From CADEFX01 sp963806735 (lineage in GTDB: Bacteria; Pseudomonadota; Alphaproteobacteria; Rhizobiales; Hyphomicrobiaceae): a DNA stretch of 64,000 nucleotides. Made by a program: the position numbers and the translations under genes. The notes beneath the pieces were generated by a model. That model was not told where the DNA came from, searched no databases, and saw nothing but the letters and a program-made list of their open reading frames with translations. Of this stretch, positions 12,541 to 21,676 are shown piece after piece. The stretch's first letter is position 1; the number at the start of each line of letters is the position of its first letter. The stretch lies in contig CAWEBE010000062.1 of assembly GCA_963806735.1 (NCBI GenBank), positions 186,001 through 250,000 on the forward strand, read 5' to 3'.

Positions 12541-13241
12541 CCATCCGCGGCATTTTGTTCGACAAGGACGGCACGCTCCTCGACTACTGGAAGACCTGGG
12601 TGCCGATCAATCGCGAGGCGGCCCTGTTCGCAGCGGGCGGTGATGCGGTTTTGGCCGATGAGCTGTTGCGTCATGGTGGGCACGATCCGTCCACCAATCA
12701 CGTAGCGTCGGGGTCGGTCCTTGCTGTCGGCAGTCACGACGAGATCGCAGCAGTCTTCTCTGCAAGGCTCGGATCCAGCGCGCCGCCAAATCTGGCGAAG
12801 AGCATAGAGCGCATTTTTCGCGAAGGTGGAGCTAGGCATTCCGTGCTGATCGATGGCGTGCAGGAGGTCATCGCTGACTTGGGGCGCCGTGGCTATCGGC
12901 TCGGAGTTGCCACGAATGATTCCGCCGGCGGGCTGCGGGCCTCGCTCGGGGTTCATCGGCTGCTCAACAAGTTTGATTTCCTTGCTGGATGCGACTCCGG
13001 TTTCGGCGTCAAGCCAGAGCCCGGCATGGCGCTCGCATTTTGCCAGGCAACGGGGCTGCATCCGAGCGCCATTGCAGTCGTCGGCGATGCTGTACACGAT
13101 CTCGAAATGGGTCGCCGGGCAGGGGTTGGCTCAAAGGTCGGCGTGCTCAGCGGTACGGCAGCACGCGAGGATCTGGCGCCTCATGCCGATGTCCTCATTG
13201 GCAGCGTCGCCAATATTGCAGCTTACCTAACAGCGCCCTAG
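12537..13241 (+). CDS. HAD family hydrolase (phosphoglycolate phosphatase-like), 234 aa
   Basis: Haloacid dehalogenase superfamily phosphatase. All four motifs are present: LFDKDGTLLDY (nucleophile Asp9 and acid Asp11), ATND, KPEPGM (Lys) and GDAVHD. A cap domain of about 70 residues lies between motifs I and II, as in Gph/PGP-type enzymes. The GTG at 12537 overlaps the stop of the E1-like gene by four bases, giving translational coupling. Its stop codon abuts directly on the stop of the opposite-strand dehydrogenase gene. The substrate is probably a small sugar or acid phosphate such as 2-phosphoglycolate. That would suit the hydroxyacid dehydrogenase next door, but this link is inference. 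Confidence 0.8.
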   Translation: MTIRGILFDKDGTLLDYWKTWVPINREAALFAAGGDAVLADELLRHGGHDPSTNHVASGSVLAVGSHDEIAAVFSARLGSSAPPNLAKSIERIFREGGARHSVLIDGVQEVIADLGRRGYRLGVATNDSAGGLRASLGVHRLLNKFDFLAGCDSGFGVKPEPGMALAFCQATGLHPSAIAVVGDAVHDLEMGRRAGVGSKVGVLSGTAAREDLAPHADVLIGSVANIAAYLTAP

Positions 13242-14240
13242 CTAGAACATCGCCGGATGTACGCGATCTGGCGGTGCATGTCCGTCGAGGAAGGTCTTGA
13301 CGTTGATAATAACCTTCTCGCCCATGTCGATGCGTCCCTCAAGCGTAGCCGAGCCCATGTGCGGCAATGCCACGACGCGATCGCTGGCCAGGAGCTTCGG
13401 GTTGATCGCCGGCTCGTGCTCGAAAACGTCGAGTCCGGCTCCGGCAATGGAGCCCGTTTCGATCATGCGGGCGAGCTCGTTTTCATCGATGACTTCGCCA
13501 CGCGCCGTATTGACGATATAGGCCGAGGGCTTCAGCAGCTTGAGACGACGGGCTGACAAGAGGTGATATGTCGCCGGCGTATGCGGGCAGTTGACGGAGA
13601 CGATGTCCATGCGGGCAAGCATCTGGTCGAGGCTGTCCCAATAGGTTGCCTCCAGCTCCTGCTCGATCTCTTCGGGAAGCCTGCGCCGATTGTGATAGTG
13701 GATCTGAAGTCCAAAGGCCTTGGCGCGGCGCGCGACGGCTTGACCGATGCGGCCCATGCCGATGATGCCGAGCCGTTTGCCGTAGATGCGGTGACCGAGC
13801 ATCCAGGTCGGCGACCAGCCGTCCCAATGCCGGCGCGTGTCCTTGAGCAGAGCCGTGCCTTCAGCGAGCCGGCGGGGCACGGCAAGGATCAGCGCCATGG
13901 TCATGTCGGCGGTGTCTTCCGTTAGCACTCCTGGCGTATTGGTGACAGTAATCCCCCGATTGCGCGCTGTATCGAGATCGATGTTGTCGACGCCCGTGCC
14001 GAAATTGGCGACGAGTCTCAGCCGCGGTCCGGCCTGCGCAAGCACGGCGCGATCGATGCGGTCGGTTACGGTTGGGACCAACACGTCAGCCGCCTGAGCC
14101 GCCTCCACCAGCTGCGCCTGCGACATGGGCTTGTCATCTACGTTGAGGCGAGCGTCGAACAGCTCTCGCATGCGCGTTTCGACGACGTCGGGTAGCTTGC
14201 GCGTCACAATGACCAGGGGGCGTTTAGCGTTGTGGGGCAT
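13242..14240 (-). CDS. D-2-hydroxyacid dehydrogenase (glyoxylate/hydroxypyruvate reductase type), 332 aa
   Basis: NAD(P)H-dependent reductase of a 2-oxo acid, most likely glyoxylate or hydroxypyruvate. Seen are the catalytic-domain halves at both ends, the Rossmann motif GMGRIGQAVARRA near residue 150, the substrate Arg in NTARGEVI, the Glu in the FEHEP region and the catalytic His in LPHMGSAT. The length is typical of GyaR/GhrB. The ATG at 14240 opens the frame. The 215-bp region before it, shared with the divergent SH3 gene, contains an inverted repeat GGCCTCC-N4-GGAGGCC (14266-14283). Confidence 0.85.
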   Translation of the reverse strand: MPHNAKRPLVIVTRKLPDVVETRMRELFDARLNVDDKPMSQAQLVEAAQAADVLVPTVTDRIDRAVLAQAGPRLRLVANFGTGVDNIDLDTARNRGITVTNTPGVLTEDTADMTMALILAVPRRLAEGTALLKDTRRHWDGWSPTWMLGHRIYGKRLGIIGMGRIGQAVARRAKAFGLQIHYHNRRRLPEEIEQELEATYWDSLDQMLARMDIVSVNCPHTPATYHLLSARRLKLLKPSAYIVNTARGEVIDENELARMIETGSIAGAGLDVFEHEPAINPKLLASDRVVALPHMGSATLEGRIDMGEKVIINVKTFLDGHAPPDRVHPAMF

Positions 14241-14455
14241 GAAGGTTCCGTCCGCGGACTACATGGGCCTCCAGCGGGAGGCCTAACGCGACGCTAGCCG
14301 GAGCAAGAGCTCCCAGCCTATGGCGCCCTGTCTAACAGATGCCCTGTTGCTGACAAAGTGTGAATGGGTTGAGCAGCATCAACCAGCGGGCTTGCGGTCG
14401 ACCATCTGATCGGCCAAATGTCCCGCCAGTCGTGAGAATCAATCCACGTGAACAG

Positions 14456-15016
14456 ATGCAGCGCACCCTAGCCCGGACGTTGACGGTCACGCTCTTGGCA
14501 GGAGCGCTTGCGTTCTGCGCAGCATCGACGCTTCACGCCCAGGGCACGGCTACAGTGGGTCCTGGTCTGGGCAGCGGCTTGCCAGTTCCCCGCTTCGTCA
14601 GCCTGAAATCCGATCGGGTGCATATCCGACAAGGTCCAGGGACTGACTACAAGGTCCTTTGGGTGTTTCAGCGAGCCGGCCTGCCTGTCGAGGTCATCAG
14701 CGAGTTCGAGGGCTGGCGTCAGGTGCGGGACTCGGAGGGCGCGATTGGCTGGGTGCTGCAAGCACTCGTTTCCGGGCGGCGGACAGCGCTGGTGCTGCCC
14801 TGGGAGGCAAAACCGACCCCCGCTGCGCCGGTGCAGGTACCGTTGCATGATGATGATCGGGAGGGCGCCAGGGTCGTGGCCGTGGTCGAAGCCGGAGTAA
14901 TCGCCAACGTTCGCAGTTGCGACGGTCGCTGGTGCTACGTCTCGATTGCGGACTATCGCGGCTATGTCGAGCAGAAAAAGCTCTGGGGCGTCTACGACGG
15001 CGAGGTCGTCAAATAG
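14456..15016 (+). CDS. exported bacterial SH3 domain protein, 186 aa
   Basis: A secreted protein with two bacterial SH3-type modules, probably a periplasmic wall-binding or inhibitor-like protein. From the ATG at 14456 there is a good signal peptide (ARTLTVTLLAGALAFCAAST, cleaved after LHAQG or so). The first SH3 segment carries HIRQGPGTDYKVLWVFQRAG and GWRQVRDSEGAIGWV; a second, shorter one begins near residue 135 (VVAVVEAGVIANVRSCDGRWCYV). In-frame GTG codons upstream (14360, 14432) would bury the signal peptide, so I prefer the ATG. Related genes are found beside irr in other Rhizobiales. Confidence 0.75.
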   Translation: MQRTLARTLTVTLLAGALAFCAASTLHAQGTATVGPGLGSGLPVPRFVSLKSDRVHIRQGPGTDYKVLWVFQRAGLPVEVISEFEGWRQVRDSEGAIGWVLQALVSGRRTALVLPWEAKPTPAAPVQVPLHDDDREGARVVAVVEAGVIANVRSCDGRWCYVSIADYRGYVEQKKLWGVYDGEVVK

Positions 15017-15043
15017 CGCAGCGGAAATTCCGATCGCGCCAAT

Positions 15044-15472
15044 CTAACCCTTCGTCAGCCTGACCACGACATCGATGTGGCTGATCTTGGTTCCCGCCGG
15101 GGGGGCCGGCAGCCCGTCGACCCTGATCGAGTCGCCGGGAATGTCCATGAGCTGGCCTTCGCGCTCCACATAGAAATGATTGTGGTTAGAAGTATTGGTG
15201 TCGAAATAGGCCTTGGCACCTTCAATGGCCAGCTCGCGTAAAAGCCCGGCATGCTTGAACTGGTGAAGCGTATTGTAGACGGTGGCGAGCGACACTTTCT
15301 CACCTGCTGAGACGGCTTCAGCGTGGAGCATCTCCGCCGTTACATGCCGATCCTGTTGGCCGAACAGGAGGTATCCGAGCGCCATTCTTTGTCGCGTCGG
15401 TCTGAGACCGGCCTCGCGCAGCATCTCCGCTACGCTTGCGTGTGTACGTGCCATCTCTGTGTTCGCTTCCAC
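15044..15472 (-). CDS. irr: Fur family iron response regulator Irr, 142 aa
   Basis: Haem-responsive transcription factor of the Fur superfamily that represses iron-using pathways and activates uptake when iron is short. The winged-helix domain contains LRPTRQRMALGYLLF and the recognition helix ATVYNTLHQFKHAG; the dimerisation domain has the histidine motif SNHNHFY typical of Irr. The Bradyrhizobium-type N-terminal haem motif (GCxxC-P) is not seen, so this is the HRM-less kind found in most Rhizobiales. The GTG at 15472 is used here; an ATG at 15454 is an alternative. It is divergent from fabA with a 246-bp intergenic region. Confidence 0.88.
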   Translation of the reverse strand: MEANTEMARTHASVAEMLREAGLRPTRQRMALGYLLFGQQDRHVTAEMLHAEAVSAGEKVSLATVYNTLHQFKHAGLLRELAIEGAKAYFDTNTSNHNHFYVEREGQLMDIPGDSIRVDGLPAPPAGTKISHIDVVVRLTKG

Positions 15473-15718
15473 TTCCCGCTGCGTTTCGTCCCGAGATTCA
15501 ATTTTGGGGTCCCGCAGCGCGCCACCCGAAAACCATACTCCTACATACTAGTTTGTGTTCATCTCGCCTGCAACGTGGCGTAGTGCCCGGATCATTCATG
15601 ACGGCTCGTTTCAGGGTCTTACCGCCCTTTTGGAGGGTTAATGAGTGTGGTAGGAACGCATGATCGGGCCTCATAAGCGTCCAGAGGCAACCAACGAGAG
15701 AGGTCGGGACAGATCGAT

Positions 15719-16261
15719 ATGGCCGAACGTCGTTCGACCTTCGAGTACGAAGATCTTTTGGCCTGCGGGAGGGGCGAGCTGTTCGGTCCAGGCAATGCCC
15801 AGCTCCCACTGCCCCCGATGCTCATGTTCGATCGCATTTCCAGCGTTTCGGAAGGTGGCGGTACGCACGGCAAGGGACAGCTGAAGGCGGAGCTGAGCGT
15901 GGCCGGAAATCCGAATGTCGACTGGTTTTTTGCGTGCCACTTCAAAGGTGACCCGGTCATGCCGGGTTGTCTTGGTCTCGACGCCCTGTGGCAGCTTACG
16001 GGCTTTTTTTTGGGCTGGCTCGGGGCTCCTGGACGCGGGCGCGCGCTCGGTGTCGGCGAGGTAAAGTTCACCGGCATGGTCCTGCCCAGCGTGAGGCAGG
16101 TGGAATACATCGTCGATCTCAAGCGCGTCATTCTTCGTCGCTTGAAGCTCGGGATCGCGGATGGCACGATGAAAGCCGACGGACAAGTCATCTATCAGGC
16201 GACGGACCTCAAGGTAGGCCTTTTCGAGCCAGGGCAGGACACCAGCGCAGCCGTGGCATGA
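15719..16261 (+). CDS. fabA: 3-hydroxydecanoyl-ACP dehydratase/isomerase FabA, 180 aa
   Basis: Dehydrates 3-hydroxydecanoyl-ACP and isomerises trans-2- to cis-3-decenoyl-ACP, the branch point to unsaturated fatty acids. The hot-dog fold active site is intact: FACHFKGDPVMPGCLGLDAL supplies His74 and Asp88, with the same 14-residue spacing as in E. coli. The length matches the family. It is followed by fabB after 67 bp, forming the standard unsaturated fatty acid pair. The upstream region is shared with irr. Confidence 0.93.
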   Translation: MAERRSTFEYEDLLACGRGELFGPGNAQLPLPPMLMFDRISSVSEGGGTHGKGQLKAELSVAGNPNVDWFFACHFKGDPVMPGCLGLDALWQLTGFFLGWLGAPGRGRALGVGEVKFTGMVLPSVRQVEYIVDLKRVILRRLKLGIADGTMKADGQVIYQATDLKVGLFEPGQDTSAAVA

Positions 16262-16328
16262 CGACCACTCGCCGGACCAGTCGGGGGGCGATAGTCCGGG
16301 GGCTGGAAGCGGGGAAGGAATTCTGAAA

Positions 16329-17555
16329 ATGAGACGCGTGGCCGTCACCGGCATGGGTATCGTGTCCTCGATCGGCAACAGCACTCAGGAAGTGCTTGCC
16401 GCGTTGAGGGAGGGCCGATCGGGCATCGGCAGGGCCGAAAGATATGTCGAGCTCGGATTTCGCTGTCAGGTGCACGGCGAGCCGAAAATCGACTGGGAGC
16501 CGATCGTGCCGCGCAAAGCCAAGCGCTTCATGGAGTCGGGGCTCGGTTGGAACTATGTATCCATGGATCAGGCAATTCGCGACGCGGGCCTGGAGCAGCG
16601 GGAAGTCGTCCACGAGCGCACCGGAATCATCATGGGCTCCGGCGGTCCATCGACACGCGCGATCGTGCGCGCCGCCGATGTGACGCGTGAAAAGGATCCC
16701 AAGAAGGTTGGTCCCTTCGAGGTGCCGAAAGGCATGTGCTCGGGCCCCTCGGCCGCGCTCGCCACGGCTTTCCAGATCAAGGGGACCAACTACTCCATCT
16801 CATCTGCGTGCGCTACGTCAGCCCACTGCATAGGTAACGCGGCTGAGCTGATTCAATGGGGCAAGCAGGATGTGATGTTTGCGGGTGGCTGCGAGGAGCT
16901 AGATTGGACGTTGTCGGTTCTATTCGACGCCATGGGCGCGATGTCGACCAAATTCAATGCCAGCCCCGAGAAGGCCAGCCGCGCCTACGACAAGCATCGC
17001 GACGGATTCGTCATTGCCGGCGGCGCCGGCGTTGTCGTTCTGGAAGAATTGGAGCGCGCCAAAGCGCGCGGAGCGCGAATTTACGGCGAGTTGGTCGGTT
17101 ATGGCGCGACGTCGGATGGCTTCGACATGGTTGCGCCCTCTGGTGAAGGGGCCGTCCGATGCATGCGCCTGGCGATTCAGGGTGTCGATGGCAAGGGCGT
17201 CGGCAAAGTAGATTATATCAATCCACACGGAACCAGCACACCGGTGGGCGATGCCGTGGAGATCGACGCCATCAGGACCGTGTTCGGCAAGACTGTGCCG
17301 CCGATCTCGGCCACCAAGTCGCTGACGGGCCACTCGCTCGGTGCCATCGGTGTTCAGGAGTCTATCTTCTCGCTACTCATGATGAACAACGGCTTCATCT
17401 GCGAGAGCGCCAATATCGAAGAGCTTGACCCTGCGTTTGGCGATATCCCGATCGTCCGCCAGAGACGTGATGCGGAGCTTAACTGTGTGGTTTCGAATAG
17501 CTTCGGGTTTGGTGGCACGAATGCCACTCTGGTGTTTCGCCGCCACGATGCCTGA
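16329..17555 (+). CDS. fabB: beta-ketoacyl-ACP synthase I FabB, 408 aa
   Basis: Condenses malonyl-ACP with acyl-ACP; in partnership with FabA it elongates the cis-3-decenoyl intermediate. The thiolase-fold catalytic triad is visible: Cys161 in SSACATSAHC, His in PHGTSTPVGD and His in TGHSLGAIG, with the FGFGGTN glycine motif near the end. The ATG at 16329 follows GGAAGGAATTCTGAAA. Together with FabA and FabI it forms a chain-elongation set on one strand. Confidence 0.94.
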   Translation: MRRVAVTGMGIVSSIGNSTQEVLAALREGRSGIGRAERYVELGFRCQVHGEPKIDWEPIVPRKAKRFMESGLGWNYVSMDQAIRDAGLEQREVVHERTGIIMGSGGPSTRAIVRAADVTREKDPKKVGPFEVPKGMCSGPSAALATAFQIKGTNYSISSACATSAHCIGNAAELIQWGKQDVMFAGGCEELDWTLSVLFDAMGAMSTKFNASPEKASRAYDKHRDGFVIAGGAGVVVLEELERAKARGARIYGELVGYGATSDGFDMVAPSGEGAVRCMRLAIQGVDGKGVGKVDYINPHGTSTPVGDAVEIDAIRTVFGKTVPPISATKSLTGHSLGAIGVQESIFSLLMMNNGFICESANIEELDPAFGDIPIVRQRRDAELNCVVSNSFGFGGTNATLVFRRHDA

Positions 17556-17734
17556 CCTCGAAGTTGTTCGGAGGGGCAGCTGTTTACTCATGTTCCTGCG
17601 GGTACAGGTCAGCGACGAGGAGCTCTGATACATCGTGCGGCATGAAACCGTACGCCAAGAGTATGCTGGAACGGTCGGGAACCTGCTGGCTGGCCAACGC
17701 CGGTCCAGCGGTTGCGGCCAGATTGGGAACGCTC

Positions 17735-18589
17735 ATGACTGAGAAGGATATCATCAAGCCCGGGCCACTTATGGCCGGCAAACGCGGCCTTGTGATGGGG
17801 GTCGCAAACGAGCGCTCAATCGCGTGGGGGATTGCCCGCGCCCTGGCCCAGCATGGTGCCAAGCTTGCCTTCACGTATCAGGGCGATGCCTTCGGGCGGC
17901 GCGCCGTTCCGCTCGCGGAGTCGGTCGGTTCCGAGATCACCGTTCCTTGCGATGTGTCTGATCTCGCCAGCGTCGACAATGTCTTCAAGGAGATAGGCAA
18001 TACCTGGGGAGGCCTGGACTTTATTGTCCATGCGTTGGCTTTCTCCGATCGTCGGGAGCTGCAGGGGCGGTATTCGGATACGAGCCGTGAAAACTTCTCC
18101 AACACGATGGTGATCTCGTGTTTCTCCTTCACGGAGATCGCCAAGCGTGCGGCTGCCTTGATGTCGAACGGCGGATCGATGCTGACCCTGACCTACGGCG
18201 GCTCGCAACGGGTCGTGCCGTCCTACAACGTGATGGGCGTCGCGAAGGCTGCGTTGGAAGCGTCTGTGCGTTACCTCGCCGCGGACTTTGGCGGACAGGG
18301 CATCCGCGTCAATGCGCTTTCTGCCGGTCCGATGCGGACGTTGGCAGGTGCTGGCATCTCCGATGCGCGCATCATTTTTAATTTCCAGGGCGATCACGCT
18401 CCGCTTCGTCGCACGCCCACCCTGGACGAGGTAGGCGGCGCCGCGCTCTACCTGTTGTCCGATCTTGCCGGCGCCGTGACTGGTGAAGTGCACTACGTAG
18501 ACTGCGGTTACAATGTCGTCGCGATGCCGACGCTCGACGCTCTCAAGGCGCAGGATCAGGGCCGGTCACCTTCGGAAGCTGCTGAATAG
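17735..18589 (+). CDS. fabI: enoyl-ACP reductase FabI, 284 aa
   Basis: NADH-dependent reductase finishing each fatty acid elongation cycle; target of triclosan in other bacteria. The FabI nucleotide motif GVANERSIAWGIARAL and the Tyr-x6-Lys active site (YNVMGVAKA, preceded by YGGS) are present. The frame is open further upstream to 17564, but the ATG at 17735 (MTEKDIIKPGPLMAGKRGL) gives the normal family length. About 180 bp separate it from fabB; it may have its own promoter or share the fabAB message. Confidence 0.92.
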   Translation: MTEKDIIKPGPLMAGKRGLVMGVANERSIAWGIARALAQHGAKLAFTYQGDAFGRRAVPLAESVGSEITVPCDVSDLASVDNVFKEIGNTWGGLDFIVHALAFSDRRELQGRYSDTSRENFSNTMVISCFSFTEIAKRAAALMSNGGSMLTLTYGGSQRVVPSYNVMGVAKAALEASVRYLAADFGGQGIRVNALSAGPMRTLAGAGISDARIIFNFQGDHAPLRRTPTLDEVGGAALYLLSDLAGAVTGEVHYVDCGYNVVAMPTLDALKAQDQGRSPSEAAE

Positions 18590-18649
18590 CGTCGCGGTTT
18601 CGCAAGTCGCGCATTGCCTGTCGTGGCGACGCGTGGCTATGCTAGCCGC

Positions 18650-19531
18650 ATGATCGGCGTCTTCGACTCGGGACATGGCGGGCTGACGATCTTGCGCGCG
18701 CTTGCCGAGCGGTTTCCGGCGCGTCGGTTCGTATACCTCGGCGATCACGCCAACGTCCCCTACGGCAACCGCGCGTCGGAAGAGATTGTCGAATTCACGC
18801 GCGTTGCGGTGGAAGAGCTCTTTCGGCGGGGATGCGGGCTGGTTGTTCTCGGCTGCAATACGGCCACGTGCATTGCAGCTCGCGCCCTCCAGCGCGAGTG
18901 GCTGCCGCAGAGCCGGTGGGCGGATCGAAACGTGCTGGGCATCGTCGCACCGACGGTCGAGGCGGCCACTCAGACGCCGTGGGCCTGCAAGACGCCTCAA
19001 TATCCTCAGAAGTACAACAGCGACCTGATTGCGGTCTTCGGAACGACCCGAACGATCGCGTCGCAGGTGTTTCCAGAGGAGATCAGGAAGCGCTGCCCGA
19101 AAGTACAGGTCGCCCAGCAGGCATGCGCCGAACTGGCAGGCGCCATCGAGGCCAGGGCTCCGGAGAGGTTGCTCGATCAGCTTGTCAAATCAGGTGTCGA
19201 TGGGCTCATGCAACAGACCGAGCACCAGCCGCCCCATCGCGCCATACTCGGATGTACGCATTTCCCCTTGGTCGAGCACCTGTTTCGCAGGCATTTGCCG
19301 CCGTTCACCCGCATCCTCTCGCAGCCGGTGGTGGTCGCCGACAGTCTCGAGGATTATTTGACGCGCCATCCCAAGTACCTCGAGGAAAGCTCGCAAAGTG
19401 ACCGACAACGTCTGAGCCTTCTGACGACTGGTGAGCCCGCTGTAGTTGATGCGCTCGCGCAGATATTTTGGCCGGGGGCTCCGCGCTTCAGTGGATTGAA
19501 GGCTAAAGCGCCGGATATTGCCGCCTCATAG
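18650..19531 (+). CDS. murI: glutamate racemase MurI, 293 aa
   Basis: Converts L- to D-glutamate for peptidoglycan synthesis in the cytosol. The family motifs are clear: GVFDSGHGGLTIL at the start, DHANVPYGNR, the first catalytic cysteine in VLGCNTATC and the second in LGCTHFPLVEH. The ATG at 18650 is the natural start; the frame extends upstream to a TTG at 18614 without added similarity. It ends 1 bp before the opposite-strand reductase gene. Confidence 0.9.
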   Translation: MIGVFDSGHGGLTILRALAERFPARRFVYLGDHANVPYGNRASEEIVEFTRVAVEELFRRGCGLVVLGCNTATCIAARALQREWLPQSRWADRNVLGIVAPTVEAATQTPWACKTPQYPQKYNSDLIAVFGTTRTIASQVFPEEIRKRCPKVQVAQQACAELAGAIEARAPERLLDQLVKSGVDGLMQQTEHQPPHRAILGCTHFPLVEHLFRRHLPPFTRILSQPVVVADSLEDYLTRHPKYLEESSQSDRQRLSLLTTGEPAVVDALAQIFWPGAPRFSGLKAKAPDIAAS

Positions 19532-19532
19532 A

Positions 19533-20462
19533 TCAGGCGGGTGTGTTTTTGCCTGCAGCCTCGAGCGCCAGTGCCTGCACGATGAAGCGATGCGTCGGGG
19601 TTGGAACCGCGCAGCGCTGGCCAAGCCGCACAACAGCACCGGACAACCAATTGAGCTCCAGCGCCTTGCCCACGGCTCGGTCATGCGACATCGAGGATGT
19701 CATTGTCTCGGGTAGTCCATCGATCGTCTTGATCAGAGACGGCAGGTCGGACGCAGTGAGACCTGTGCCCGCGGCCTCTCCAACAGACACGATTTCTTGA
19801 ATTGCGGCTTCAATGAGCGCGCGGGTATCGGCGTTGCGGCGCAGCGGTCCCGCAGTGCGCTGAGTCAATGTCGTGACTCCAGCCATGGGGGCGAGCATGG
19901 CAAACTTGAGCCACAACTCACGTTGGATATTCGACGATAGCGTTGCATCGATGCCGGCGTTCCGGCACACCGCATGGAATGCCTTGCACCGCTCGCTCGC
20001 CGTGTTGTTCGCTTCGGCGAACTCAAGCCGCGCGAAAGGGCTCACGTGCTGGACTACGCCCGGTCTCGCTATGTGTGATGAAATGCGCGCCACCCCCGGA
20101 ACGACGCGACCTACTCCTGCGATCTTATCGATCAGGTCGGCTGCCTCGACACCGTTTTGGAAGGCGAAGACCGGCGTCTCTTTCCCCAGCAGTGGTAGCA
20201 ATGACGCGGCGGCCTCTTCCGCGTCGCCCATCTTCACAGCAAAGAGCACGGCGTCCGTAGATCCAGCATCGCGTGCATCGCGCACGGCCCGTGTGGGAGA
20301 CAGATGCACATTGCCGAGGGGGCTTTCGATCCTCAGTCCTTCCGCTTGCATGGCCGCCAGATGTGCGCCGCGCGCCACGAAGGTGACATCGTTTCCGGCA
20401 GCCGCGAGGCGCGCCCCGAAGTAGCCGCCGATGCCGCCAGACCCCATCACGACGATCTTCAT
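19533..20462 (-). CDS. 2-dehydropantoate 2-reductase family protein (ApbA/PanE), 309 aa
   Basis: NADPH-dependent reductase of the ketopantoate reductase family, which makes pantoate for CoA synthesis or reduces related 2-oxo acids. The N-terminus shows the dinucleotide motif GSGGIGGYFGARLAAAG, then FQNGVEA in the substrate region. The C-terminal helical domain carries the lysine-equivalent helix with ELWLKFAMLAPM and SSMSHDRAVGKALELNWL. Many alphaproteobacteria carry several paralogues, so a panE role is likely but not certain. An SD-like TGGGAGG is not visible; CCTCCTGG lies just upstream on the plus strand, giving CCAGGAGG on the coding strand. Confidence 0.8.
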   Translation of the reverse strand: MKIVVMGSGGIGGYFGARLAAAGNDVTFVARGAHLAAMQAEGLRIESPLGNVHLSPTRAVRDARDAGSTDAVLFAVKMGDAEEAAASLLPLLGKETPVFAFQNGVEAADLIDKIAGVGRVVPGVARISSHIARPGVVQHVSPFARLEFAEANNTASERCKAFHAVCRNAGIDATLSSNIQRELWLKFAMLAPMAGVTTLTQRTAGPLRRNADTRALIEAAIQEIVSVGEAAGTGLTASDLPSLIKTIDGLPETMTSSMSHDRAVGKALELNWLSGAVVRLGQRCAVPTPTHRFIVQALALEAAGKNTPA

Positions 20463-20577
20463 GCCTCAACCTCCTGGTCATAGGTGTTGCTCAGGAACGG
20501 TAGGGGGCAGTCGGAGAGAGGGTCAAGATTGCCGATGGACCAGCTGCACCGTGCATCCACCCGCCGTCGCCCCGCCG

Positions 20578-20685
20578 CTAGAGCAGGATCGTTTCGGATT
20601 GAATCACTTTGCCTGACTCGAGGCGCCTCGGCCGAAACGTGAATCCTGCTCTTCACTTGTAGTTTAGAGGGCGATCGCGCTCTAG
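20578..20685 (+). repeat. palindromic dispersed repeat, copy A (108 bp)
   Basis: Ends are the inverted hexamer-plus CTAGAGC...GCTCTAG. Inside is a long stem: AGAGCAGGATC-GTTTCGG pairs with CCGAAACGTGAATCCTGCTCT. It matches the copy at 32171-32320 in inverted orientation, with the same modules in the same order. The remaining 309-bp gap between the reductase and the CitE-like gene holds no gene I can see. Confidence 0.8.
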
Positions 20686-20771
20686 CCTTCTTGTCGACAG
20701 TTGACATGTGCCGTCGCCAGCAGGCAACAATCGGTCAAATCATCCAGCGGCTCGGGAGGCCCAAGGTAGGG

Positions 20772-21644
20772 ATGTCGGTATATCGCTCATTTCTATTTGC
20801 GCCGGGCAACCACCCGCGACGCGTCGAGAAAGCCCTGACCCTGGATGCCGACGCAACCATCCTCGATCTGGAGGATGCGTGTCCGATTGCCGAGAAGGTT
20901 GCAACGCGATCCGTGGTCGTTGCCGCGTACCAGAAACCCCACCGCAATCTCGGCTACGTCCGCGTCAACGCCATGACAACTGAGTTCGGCTATGGCGACA
21001 TCGTCGCTGTAGTGCAACGAGGTGTCGACGGCATCATCCTGCCCAAGGTCGAAACAGCCGATGAAATAAAGGCCATCGACTGGCTGGTGCTCCAGCTGGA
21101 GCGCGAAAGAGACCTACCCCCTGGCGCATTCGACATCATTCCGATCATCGAGACCGGCAAAGGCGTGGCCAACGTCGCGGCCATCGCATCGGCTGGCACA
21201 CGCGTCAAGCGCGTCTCCTTCGGGGCGGGTGATTTCACCCTCGACATGAACATCGAATGGAGTCGCAACGAGGAGGAGCTGCTTCCCTATCGGAGCGCCG
21301 TGGTGCTTGCCTCGCGCGCAGCCGGGATCGAGCCGCCGCTGGATACGGTGTGGGTGGATATCAAGGACGTTGAAGGCTTTCGGGCCTCGGTGCGAACCAT
21401 CAAGCGTCTCGGTTTTCAGGGGAAAATGTGCATCTATCCGGATCAGGTGCCGATTGTGAACGAAATGCTGGCGCCGACGCCGGCCGAGGTCGAATGGTCG
21501 CGTCGTGCGGTGCAGGCGTTCAAGGAAGCTGAGAAAGCCGGCTCTGCGTCGATCCAGCTCGACGGCAAGTTTATCGACTATCCCATTGTGTACCGCGCCG
21601 AGCGGGTGCTCGCCATGCATCAGCGCATCCTGGGGCGGCGCTAG
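20772..21644 (+). CDS. HpcH/HpaI aldolase / CitE-like lyase, 290 aa
   Basis: TIM-barrel enzyme of the citrate lyase beta / malyl-CoA lyase family, cleaving (or making) a C-C bond of an acyl-CoA such as malyl-, citramalyl- or 3-hydroxy-3-methylglutaryl-CoA type substrates. Seen are SFLFAPGNHPRRVEKAL at the start, LDLEDACP (metal Asp/Glu), GIILPKVETADE, the IIPIIETGKGV strand (metal Glu) and GAGDFTLDM. The ATG at 20772 follows AAGGTAGG; an upstream ATG at 20691-20706 adds an unrelated leader. It begins a one-strand cluster with a CoA-transferase 32 bp downstream, which suggests activation of an acid to a CoA ester and subsequent cleavage. Confidence 0.82.
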   Translation: MSVYRSFLFAPGNHPRRVEKALTLDADATILDLEDACPIAEKVATRSVVVAAYQKPHRNLGYVRVNAMTTEFGYGDIVAVVQRGVDGIILPKVETADEIKAIDWLVLQLERERDLPPGAFDIIPIIETGKGVANVAAIASAGTRVKRVSFGAGDFTLDMNIEWSRNEEELLPYRSAVVLASRAAGIEPPLDTVWVDIKDVEGFRASVRTIKRLGFQGKMCIYPDQVPIVNEMLAPTPAEVEWSRRAVQAFKEAEKAGSASIQLDGKFIDYPIVYRAERVLAMHQRILGRR

Positions 21645-21676
21645 ATTTCACGCCTCCACGCACGGGAGTTTGTTTG

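Noticed and set aside
14266..14283. Inverted repeat GGCCTCC-N4-GGAGGCC as a terminator
   Set aside because: It lies upstream of two divergent genes and has no T tract on either side; it may be an operator, but nothing supports that further.
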